Origin: JBDHXE01 sp039810525
GTDB taxonomy: Bacteria > Bacteroidota > Ignavibacteria > Kapaibacteriales > UBA2268
Reading direction: 5' to 3'
Assembly (NCBI GenBank): GCA_039810525.1
Contig: JBDHXE010000153.1
Location: 1-5,721 of the forward strand
Length of the DNA: 5,721 bases
Shown: in pieces, positions 1 through 5,199 of the stretch
Layout of the letters: each line of letters opens with the position of its first letter
How positions within the stretch are numbered: position 1 is the first letter of the stretch
Position numbers and translations under genes: made by a program
Notes under the pieces: generated by a model
Seen by the model: the letters and a program-made list of their open reading frames with translations, nothing else
Databases searched by the model: none
What the model was told of the DNA's origin: nothing

Positions 1-321
1 AAATCTGCTTTGCTTAATATTATTACTAATGCTATCAAGTTTACTAATAATAATGGTCATATAGATATTAAGGTCAGTAAAACTACAAGTGATGTAAAAG
101 TAGCTATAATTGATAATGGGGTTGGTATGACTAATGATCAAATAGAGAATCTATTTACTCTTAGTAAAAAGCAGTCCACCAGAGGGACCCAAGGAGAAAT
201 TGGAACTGGGCTTGGCTTAATTCTTGTGAAAGGTATTATTGAAAAGCATAATGGCAAAATATGGGTAGCAAGTGAATTAGGGCGTGTTACAATTATTACT
301 TTTTCGTTACCACTAATTTGA
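1..321 (+). CDS. Sensor histidine kinase, C-terminal ATPase domain (5' partial)
   Basis: The reading frame is open from base 1, so only the last 106 residues of a larger protein are present. They form a GHKL/HATPase_c domain, the ATP-binding half of a two-component sensor kinase that phosphorylates a His in the upstream dimerisation domain. Visible motifs, in window residue numbers: N box LLNIITNAIKF (4-14), G1 box DNGVGM (38-43), F-box-like LF (51-52), and G2 box GTGLGLILVK (68-77) followed by the common IIEKHNGKIWVASELG (79-94). The end ITFSLP (99-104) is the usual closing strand of the domain. The G3 region reads GRVT (94-97), where the family usually has GxGT, so Val96 replaces a Gly; whether this weakens ATP binding is unknown. 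The gene ends with TGA 49 nt before fbp. The sensor input, the phospho-accepting His and the partner response regulator are all outside the window, so the signal cannot be inferred. A TTG at base 10 is an internal codon and not a start. Confidence 0.93.
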   Translation, partial: KSALLNIITNAIKFTNNNGHIDIKVSKTTSDVKVAIIDNGVGMTNDQIENLFTLSKKQSTRGTQGEIGTGLGLILVKGIIEKHNGKIWVASELGRVTIITFSLPLI

Positions 322-370
322 TTATATTGCACCTTTTAAAATTTTTATTTACAAAAATTAGGTGTAAATT

Positions 371-1411
371 ATGCCATCATTCGATTCAAAAAAACTTACT
401 ACTATCACTCATCACATTAACGAGGAAGAAAATCTTCACCCAGAAGCTACAGGTGAATTTACAAATTTACTTAATGATTTGCAGCTTGCTATTAGAATAT
501 TGTCTCGTGATGTGCGCCGTGCTGGCTTAAATGATATTCTTGGAGTAACAAGAAACACTAATGTACATGGGGAGCAGGTAAGGAAGTTAGATCTATATTC
601 TAATGATGTAGTCAAAATGGCTATGATCCGTAGCGGGTATATTAGTATGATGGTATCGGAAGAGGAGAACGAGCCTATAATAGTAGAAAATGCCCCTAAT
701 GGTAAATATGTAATTGCATTCGACCCTCTCGATGGCTCATCTAATATAGATATTAATGTAACTATTGGCACTATATTCTCTATATACAAGAGGTTGGAGC
801 CTGATTCGGAAAACCCTCCTACTATTGAAGATCTTTTGCAGCCCGGCTATAAGCAAGTAGCAGCAGGATATGCGTTATATGGTAGCTCTACAATGCTGGT
901 ATATACTACTGGGCATGGTGCACATGCTTTTACATTAGACCCTACACTGGGAGAATTCCTATTAGCTAAAGAGAATATCAAAATGCCAAATAGAGGTAAT
1001 TATTATAGTATCAATGAAGGTAATTATTATAAATGGAATGAAAATTTGAGGCAGTATATAGATCACCTTAAAACACCTTCTAAAGATAACACTAGACCTT
1101 ACAGTTTGAGATATATTGGCTCTGGTGTAGCTGATATACATAGAACTTTGCTCAAAGGTGGTATATTCATTTATCCAAAAGAAAAGAAATTCCCTAATGG
1201 TAAGTTAAGGTTAGTTTATGAAGCTAATCCTCTTGCTATGTTGATAGAGCAAGCTGGAGGTAGGGCTACTGATGGCGAAGTTAGAATATTGGATAAGAAG
1301 CCGTTAGATGTACACGAAAGAACGCAGATTATCTTAGGTAGTAAGGAAGATGTGTTTGAATGTGAAGCTTTTTTGAAAGGTGAGCACCCATTACAGAAAA
1401 TGATATTATAG
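371..1411 (+). CDS. fbp: Class I fructose-1,6-bisphosphatase
   Basis: This cytoplasmic enzyme hydrolyses fructose 1,6-bisphosphate to fructose 6-phosphate plus phosphate, the committed step of gluconeogenesis. At 346 residues it is full length for class I and resembles E. coli Fbp throughout. Metal-binding motifs are intact: SEEE (96-99) and DPLDGSSNID (118-127). Substrate-site motifs are YALYGSSTMLVYTTG (167-181), YSINEGNYYKW (212-222), YIGSGVADIHR (248-258) and the family signature GKLRLVYEANPLA (277-289), which contains the metal-binding Glu284. The N-terminal ATGEFT segment (26-31) and Lys112-Tyr113 match the AMP-inhibitor site of the mammalian enzyme, so allosteric AMP inhibition is plausible. 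The position I align with Arg140 of that site is Lys here, followed by Arg141. No chloroplast-type redox loop is present. The ATG is preceded by AGGTG (360-364) at 6 nt, and the N-terminus aligns with family members, which supports this start. The peptidase gene begins 20 nt after the stop, so co-transcription is likely although a functional link is not obvious. Confidence 0.97.
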   Translation: MPSFDSKKLTTITHHINEEENLHPEATGEFTNLLNDLQLAIRILSRDVRRAGLNDILGVTRNTNVHGEQVRKLDLYSNDVVKMAMIRSGYISMMVSEEENEPIIVENAPNGKYVIAFDPLDGSSNIDINVTIGTIFSIYKRLEPDSENPPTIEDLLQPGYKQVAAGYALYGSSTMLVYTTGHGAHAFTLDPTLGEFLLAKENIKMPNRGNYYSINEGNYYKWNENLRQYIDHLKTPSKDNTRPYSLRYIGSGVADIHRTLLKGGIFIYPKEKKFPNGKLRLVYEANPLAMLIEQAGGRATDGEVRILDKKPLDVHERTQIILGSKEDVFECEAFLKGEHPLQKMIL

Positions 1412-1431
1412 TTAAGGAAACTTGTATTAAT

Positions 1432-3252
1432 ATGAATTACTTTTTAAAAATAATTTATTTTTATTTGGCAATAGTACTAATTGCTAATGCACAAGTAACT
1501 AATGATTTGGATAAAGATAAGTTAAAAGAAACTGTTAAGTTTCTTGCTTCTGATGAATTAAAGGGAAGATTCCCTGGTACTGATGGTATAGAGCAAGCCG
1601 CTAAATTTATAGAGAATGAATTTAAGACTATTGGATTATCTAAATATGGTGATTCGTATAGGCAGTCATTTGATATTACTACTTCGCTTGTTGCTAAAGA
1701 TAATTGTGCAATGTCTGTGGAAACGTTTGTCAAAAGGATAGGGGTTCCACAAGAAAAATGGCCTAAATTAGCCCAACCTTTTAAGTTAGGAGTAGATTTC
1801 TCGCCTCTTGCTTTTAGCGATAATGGCACTGCAAAAGGTGAATTAGCTTTTGTAGGGTTTGGTATTTCGGCACCTGACTTGAATTATGATGATTATGAAG
1901 GTATAGATGTAAAAGACAAGATAGTAATATTTCTGTCTGATACACCAGATCTGGATAATAAAAATAGTAAGTTTGCTCCTTATTCTGATATTAGATACAA
2001 AGCGAGTTTGGCTCGCGACAAGGGCGCTAAGGGTATAATTATGATAAAAATACAAGGCGATTCTATGAATGTATTTGATAGATTAGATTATACTAATATA
2101 GGTAGCAATGCGGGTATTCTGGCTGTACAAGTGCAGCGGCAATCTATCAGTAAATTTTTTCCAAAAGAAAAAATTATGATTGAGGTTGAAGATAAGATTA
2201 TTAAAACTAAGAAACCTAATAGTTTTTTGATTCCTAATACTAATGTAGAAATATCGGTAGAGCTTGCTCCGCAGAAGCAAGCAACTTATAATATTTTTGG
2301 CTATATAGAAGGGACAGACCCTGCTCTTAAGAACGAATACGTAGTAATTGGTGCTCATTATGATCATTTAGGGTATGGTGGGTCAAATTCGCGATATAGA
2401 GGGAAGAAATTACTAATACATAATGGAGCGGACGATAATGCATCTGGTGTAGCTGGTATTCTTGAATTAGCTAAATATTATAAGAGTAATCCTTTGAAAA
2501 GATCTATTGTGATTGTAGCTTTTTCTGCTGAAGAATTAGGGCTGTTGGGTTCTGCTTATTTTGTTAAAAATTTGCCTATACCAAAGGAAAGTATTGTAAG
2601 TATGATTAATTTTGATATGATAGGTAGGATGAAAGATGATTTTACTGTGTTTGGATATTCTTCGGCTAAGAATTTTGAGCAATTAATAGATAGTGTAACT
2701 AATTTGCAAAGCACAAAGGTTGTAAAAGCTTACGATGCTTATGGGCCAAGCGATCATACTTCTTTCTATATGGAAAAAATACCAGTGCTTATGATTTTTA
2801 CTGGGGTGCATGAAGATTATCATACTCCAGATGATGACTGGAATAAGATTAATTATGATGGAATGGTGAAGGTATTAGATTTTGCTAAAATGGTAATTAA
2901 TTCGATAGGTGATAGCCCAACAAGACCAGTGTATGTAGAGGGAGTAAAAACGGAAAGGAAACCATCTCACGGTTCATCGTCTAATGTTTGGTTTGGTATT
3001 ATTCCAGATTATGGCGATTCTGCTAATGGATGTAAGATAGGCGGTGCTTCTCCCGGTAGTCCTGCTGCGGAGGCAGGTTTTCAGAAGGATGATATAATTA
3101 CTAAAATTGGCGATAAAGATATTAAGAATCTATATGATTTTATGTATGCTTTGCAAGATAAAAAGCCGGGTGATATAGTGGTAGTGAAGTTTATCAGAAA
3201 TAATAAGGATATGGAAACAAAGGTAAAATTAACAGCAAAAATAGCAAAATGA
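1432..3252 (+). CDS. Secreted M28 zinc aminopeptidase with PA-like insert and PDZ domain
   Basis: This 606-residue exported metallopeptidase is probably an aminopeptidase that trims peptides in the periplasm or outside the cell. Domains in order: Sec signal peptide 1-20 (hydrophobic stretch ending ANA, cleavage before Gln21); an M28-associated N-terminal segment with DELKGRFPGTDG (41-52); a PA-like insert, roughly 130-275; the M28 catalytic core, roughly 285-492; and a PDZ domain, roughly 515-603, with GSPAAEAGFQKDDIITKIGD. All co-catalytic residues are visible by comparison with the Aeromonas aminopeptidase: zinc ligands His309 (GAHYDH), bridging Asp334 (GADDNASG), Glu368 with catalytic Glu367 (FSAEELG), Asp395 (NFDMIGR) and His464 (YHTPDD). 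The enzyme should therefore be active. PA regions usually affect substrate access and PDZ domains bind peptide C-termini; that role here is inference. AAGGA (1414-1418) lies 13 nt before the ATG, rather far for a Shine-Dalgarno site, but the signal peptide begins exactly at this ATG. The stop overlaps the next start as ATGA. The related glutaminyl cyclases are usually shorter and lack PA and PDZ, so that function is less likely. Confidence 0.95.
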   Translation: MNYFLKIIYFYLAIVLIANAQVTNDLDKDKLKETVKFLASDELKGRFPGTDGIEQAAKFIENEFKTIGLSKYGDSYRQSFDITTSLVAKDNCAMSVETFVKRIGVPQEKWPKLAQPFKLGVDFSPLAFSDNGTAKGELAFVGFGISAPDLNYDDYEGIDVKDKIVIFLSDTPDLDNKNSKFAPYSDIRYKASLARDKGAKGIIMIKIQGDSMNVFDRLDYTNIGSNAGILAVQVQRQSISKFFPKEKIMIEVEDKIIKTKKPNSFLIPNTNVEISVELAPQKQATYNIFGYIEGTDPALKNEYVVIGAHYDHLGYGGSNSRYRGKKLLIHNGADDNASGVAGILELAKYYKSNPLKRSIVIVAFSAEELGLLGSAYFVKNLPIPKESIVSMINFDMIGRMKDDFTVFGYSSAKNFEQLIDSVTNLQSTKVVKAYDAYGPSDHTSFYMEKIPVLMIFTGVHEDYHTPDDDWNKINYDGMVKVLDFAKMVINSIGDSPTRPVYVEGVKTERKPSHGSSSNVWFGIIPDYGDSANGCKIGGASPGSPAAEAGFQKDDIITKIGDKDIKNLYDFMYALQDKKPGDIVVVKFIRNNKDMETKVKLTAKIAK

Positions 3253-4091
3253 TAAAAGAATATTTTGAAATAGATAGTGATAATGGAATTATAAAAGGTG
3301 ATTTAAGATACAACAAGGGCAATAAAATGCCCTTGATTTTTTTCTTTCATGGGTTTAAGTCTTTTAGAAATTGGGGCTTTATCCCATATATGTGTGATTA
3401 TTTGGCTAATAATAATTATAATGTAATTAATATTGATTATACTAAAAATGGCATAGTTGATTCTGATAAGTCAATTTTCGATCCTGATATTTTTGCTGTT
3501 CAAACTGTATCATCACATTATACAGATGTAATTAATATATATAAGAATGTAATAGAAAATAGAATGATTAATAATGTAAATCTGGATTTGTATTGGGATG
3601 GTAGGGTTTATTTTATGGGGCATTCTATGGGCGGCGCATTGTGTTATTTGGCAAGTAGTGTAATATCTATTGATAAAATAGTGAGCTTGGCAGCGGTATC
3701 CAATTTTGATACCAATACAGAACGTCAAAAACAGATGTGGAAAGAGAAAGGCTACACTGAGGTTAGAATAAATGGTACGGGACAAATATTAAAGTTAAAT
3801 TATTCATATTTTGCTGATAAAGAAAAGAATTTCAATAAAGATAGTATATTGAGTAGTATTAGGCAATATAGGGGTAAATATCTTGTAATTCAAGCTAAAA
3901 ATGACTTGGTAGCTAAGATGGAAGCAGGTAATCAATTGTATGCCGCTGGTAGGTATAACGATAATAAAGAATTGTTCGTCTTAGAAGGTACTGGACATAC
4001 TTTTTCAGCAAGTCATCCATTTGCAGGAGAGAATAAGTATTTACGGTCGGTTTTAGAGAAAATGCTTGAATTTTTGGGTAAAGATGAATAA
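3249..4091 (+). CDS. Alpha/beta hydrolase (serine hydrolase), substrate unknown
   Basis: This 280-residue protein of the alpha/beta-hydrolase superfamily is most like the dienelactone hydrolase or S33 serine-peptidase-like members; substrate class (ester, peptide or acyl group) cannot be decided. The fold's landmarks appear in the right order: strand plus oxyanion-hole His-Gly in LIFFFHGF (29-36), nucleophile elbow GHSMGG (124-129) with Ser126, acid Asp219 after the strand YLVIQAKND (211-219), and catalytic His250 in GTGHTF (247-252). The region of about 150-200, between nucleophile and acid, would form the cap that shapes the substrate pocket. There is no signal peptide or membrane segment, so it is probably cytoplasmic. 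Its ATG overlaps the stop codon of the secreted peptidase gene (ATGA), which implies translational coupling. Processing of peptides or derivatives released by that peptidase is a tempting idea, but the two proteins act in different compartments and nothing in the sequence proves a link. Confidence 0.87.
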   Translation: MIKEYFEIDSDNGIIKGDLRYNKGNKMPLIFFFHGFKSFRNWGFIPYMCDYLANNNYNVINIDYTKNGIVDSDKSIFDPDIFAVQTVSSHYTDVINIYKNVIENRMINNVNLDLYWDGRVYFMGHSMGGALCYLASSVISIDKIVSLAAVSNFDTNTERQKQMWKEKGYTEVRINGTGQILKLNYSYFADKEKNFNKDSILSSIRQYRGKYLVIQAKNDLVAKMEAGNQLYAAGRYNDNKELFVLEGTGHTFSASHPFAGENKYLRSVLEKMLEFLGKDE

Positions 4092-4512
4092 AAATATTGT
4101 GTTTTTCTTTATTTTCAATCTACTATTAAGCGGTTGTGAGATAATTACTATTGGTAATAAAACTCCTATAAAAAGGAAGGTGATAGTGAATTATGATCAG
4201 CAGACCCCACTTGGTGTATATTTACTATTCAAAACAGAGTTGGATAGCAATGATGCTTATTCGGCAAGCGATCTTTTGACCTCAACAGAAGATGGACTTT
4301 ACTTGGCTTATAAAAGGTATGAGTTGTCTTATAGTCTGGATATACTCCGTAGAAATATTCAATTTATGCCTATCACAAATGTAGTATCAGACACTATAAA
4401 TGGTCAATTGGTACGCCATTCAATTGAGCTTGATTTGTACAAATATATGACAGTATATACCAAAAAGGTTGATAGTCTTTGGTATGTAAGCAAGTATCAT
4501 ATAGATAATTGA
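4084..4512 (+). CDS. Small lipoprotein of unknown function, possible NTF2-like fold
   Basis: I do not recognise this gene. Starting at the ATG at 4084 it encodes 142 residues with a clear lipoprotein signal: a short Lys-containing start, a run of Phe/Ile/Leu, then lipobox LSGC with Cys18 as the predicted lipidated residue. An in-frame ATG at 4066 would add six residues (MNFWVK) and lies deeper inside the preceding gene. The 4084 start gives a more typical signal peptide and a compact 8-nt overlap with that gene, so I prefer it. The mature part begins with a region that may form helices (TPLGVYLLFKTEL from residue 41, then a segment around 72-93), followed by alternating hydrophobic, strand-like segments up to LWYVSKYHID. 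This helix-then-sheet order, with a Trp near the end, resembles small NTF2-like lipoproteins, but that is a guess from pattern. Residues after Cys18 (EIITIG) do not look like the acidic surface-export signal of Bacteroidota lipoproteins, so an inward-facing location is more likely. It is probably the last gene of the operon that begins at or before fbp. Confidence 0.78.
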   Translation: MNKNIVFFFIFNLLLSGCEIITIGNKTPIKRKVIVNYDQQTPLGVYLLFKTELDSNDAYSASDLLTSTEDGLYLAYKRYELSYSLDILRRNIQFMPITNVVSDTINGQLVRHSIELDLYKYMTVYTKKVDSLWYVSKYHIDN

Positions 4513-4653
4513 TTAATTATAATTATATTGTCTCTACTGCTCTTCTATAAATATAGTTTTTGGGATTGCTATTAATTCTCGGCTCACAGATTATCAAATT
4601 CTAATTTTCAAATTCTTTTTTATTATAAATTAATAATTTTTTGATTTAATATA

Positions 4654-4682
4654 TTGAAATTATAAAAAAATGTTTACTTTTG
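4654..4682 (+). promoter_or_regulatory. Bacteroidota-type promoter for the marR operon
   Basis: TACTTTTG at 4675-4682 matches the Bacteroidota primary-sigma -7 consensus TAnnTTTG at every defined base. A TTG at 4654-4656 lies 18 nt upstream and can serve as a partial -33 element (consensus TTTG; the spacing is close to the usual one). Transcription would start around 4687-4690, giving a leader of roughly 45 nt before marR. In DNA this rich in T a chance match is possible, but its location in the only long gap of the window, just upstream of a regulator gene, supports it. Confidence 0.6.
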
Positions 4683-4685
4683 TAA

Positions 4686-4699
4686 CTATTACATAATAG
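4686..4699. promoter_or_regulatory. Candidate MarR operator (perfect palindrome)
   Basis: CTATTA-CA-TAATAG is a perfect inverted repeat with 6-bp arms and a 2-bp centre, beginning 4 nt downstream of the -7 element and so covering the predicted transcription start. MarR-family dimers typically bind palindromes of about this size that overlap their own promoters. The half-site pattern recurs as CTATT at 4702-4706 and AATAG at 4719-4723, which could be a weaker second site. Binding by the adjacent regulator is inferred from position and symmetry only. Confidence 0.5.
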
Positions 4700-4721
4700 A
4701 ACTATTCGTATTTATAACAAT

Positions 4722-4726
4722 AGAGG
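4722..4726 (+). promoter_or_regulatory. Ribosome binding site of marR
   Basis: AGAGG ends 8 nt before the ATG at 4735. It supports that start over the in-frame ATG four codons downstream at 4747, which has no comparable purine-rich motif at a suitable distance. Confidence 0.6.
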
Positions 4727-4734
4727 TATAGGAT

Positions 4735-5166
4735 ATGAAGTTGAATATGGAAGATGTAGTCGAGAACATTTTTTCGATAAGGCATAGTGTATTTAAGAAG
4801 TTTATAGATAGAGAGTTGATAAATGATATAATACCAATTGGTACAGAAACGGCTTTGATTTTGTTATCAAAAAACGGTGATCTTATGATGACCGAAATAG
4901 GTAATGAATTAGGATTGCCAAAATCTAATGTAACGACAATAGTAGATAAATTGGTAGATGCTAATCTGGTAGAGCGTATTGATGATAAGAATGATAGAAG
5001 GATTATCAGAATAAGTATTACCGATAATGGAAGGCAAACTCTCAAAAAAGCTCGAGCAATTTTGGCTATGAGTATTAAAGACAAATTAGAACATTTGCCT
5101 GAACCAGATTTGGTGGATTTAGATAGATCTCTTAAAAATATAATGAAAATAGTATCTAAAATATAA
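4735..5166 (+). CDS. MarR-family transcriptional regulator
   Basis: This 143-residue protein is a normal-length MarR-type winged helix-turn-helix regulator, a cytoplasmic dimer that usually represses its own operon and lets go when a small molecule or oxidant binds. The DNA-binding core runs from about residue 50 to 100. MTEIGNELGLPKSNVTTIVDK forms the helix-turn-helix (52-72, split here as MTEIGNELGL and PKSNVTTIVDK), with KSNVTTIV in the recognition helix. LVERIDDKNDRRIIRISIT is the wing, with the family's conserved Asp-Arg-Arg at 87-89. Flanking helices (about 5-30 and 100-142) would make the dimer interface and ligand pocket. There are no Cys residues, so direct thiol-based redox sensing as in OhrR is excluded and a ligand-responsive mode is more likely. 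It is followed after 33 nt by an EmrA-like efflux gene in the same direction, the classic marR-emrAB layout. Autoregulation through the palindrome at 4686-4699 is inferred. The inducing ligand is unknown. Confidence 0.95.
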   Translation: MKLNMEDVVENIFSIRHSVFKKFIDRELINDIIPIGTETALILLSKNGDLMMTEIGNELGLPKSNVTTIVDKLVDANLVERIDDKNDRRIIRISITDNGRQTLKKARAILAMSIKDKLEHLPEPDLVDLDRSLKNIMKIVSKI

Positions 5167-5184
5167 TTTAGTTAATAAATGATT

Positions 5185-5190
5185 TAAGGA
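5185..5190 (+). promoter_or_regulatory. Ribosome binding site of the membrane fusion protein gene
   Basis: TAAGGA ends 9 nt before the ATG at 5200. It is among the best Shine-Dalgarno matches in the window and fixes the start of the partial gene that follows. No promoter-like motif is apparent in the 33-nt gap after marR, so the two genes are probably co-transcribed. Confidence 0.65.
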
Positions 5191-5199
5191 CAGTTCCCA

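Larger units (their letters stand above)
4513..4734. other. AT-rich intergenic region between the lipoprotein and marR genes
   Basis: No gene is supported in these 222 nt. The left part contains a fully palindromic AT-only 12-mer, TAATTATAATTA (4514-4525). It also contains a very weak 4-bp hairpin followed by five T (4545-4561), which is unconvincing as a terminator. A 9-bp direct repeat, TCAAATTCT, occurs at 4594-4602 and 4608-4616 with a 14-nt period and no known role. The right part holds the marR promoter and candidate operator listed separately. No strong intrinsic terminator for the upstream operon is visible. Confidence 0.7.

Noticed and set aside
314..320. TAATTTG before fbp as a TAnnTTTG promoter element
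   Set aside because: It is one base short of the consensus spacing and lies over the stop codon of the kinase gene with no clear -33 element. An fbp promoter therefore cannot be supported.
318..530. Short plus-strand frame overlapping the kinase end and fbp start
   Set aside because: It is out of frame with fbp, covers the conserved fbp N-terminus and encodes a low-complexity Leu/Ile-rich sequence with no motif.
436..789. Antisense reading frame inside fbp (and similar minus-strand frames in the kinase, peptidase, hydrolase, marR and adaptor genes)
   Set aside because: They are wholly inside well-supported genes, show no recognisable motifs and have no upstream signals; they are shadows of the real coding strand.
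4066..4083. Upstream ATG as the lipoprotein start
   Set aside because: It would add MNFWVK in front of an already complete lipoprotein signal and increase the overlap with the hydrolase gene from 8 to 26 nt.
4545..4561. CTAT-AAAT-ATAG followed by five T, as a terminator for the lipoprotein operon
   Set aside because: The stem is only 4 bp and contains a single G-C pair, too weak for an intrinsic terminator. Similar AT palindromes are common in this stretch.
4594..4616. TCAAATTCT direct repeat as the start of a CRISPR or iteron array
   Set aside because: Only two 9-bp copies, 14 nt apart, in AT-rich DNA; no further copies, no array structure and no replication or Cas gene nearby.
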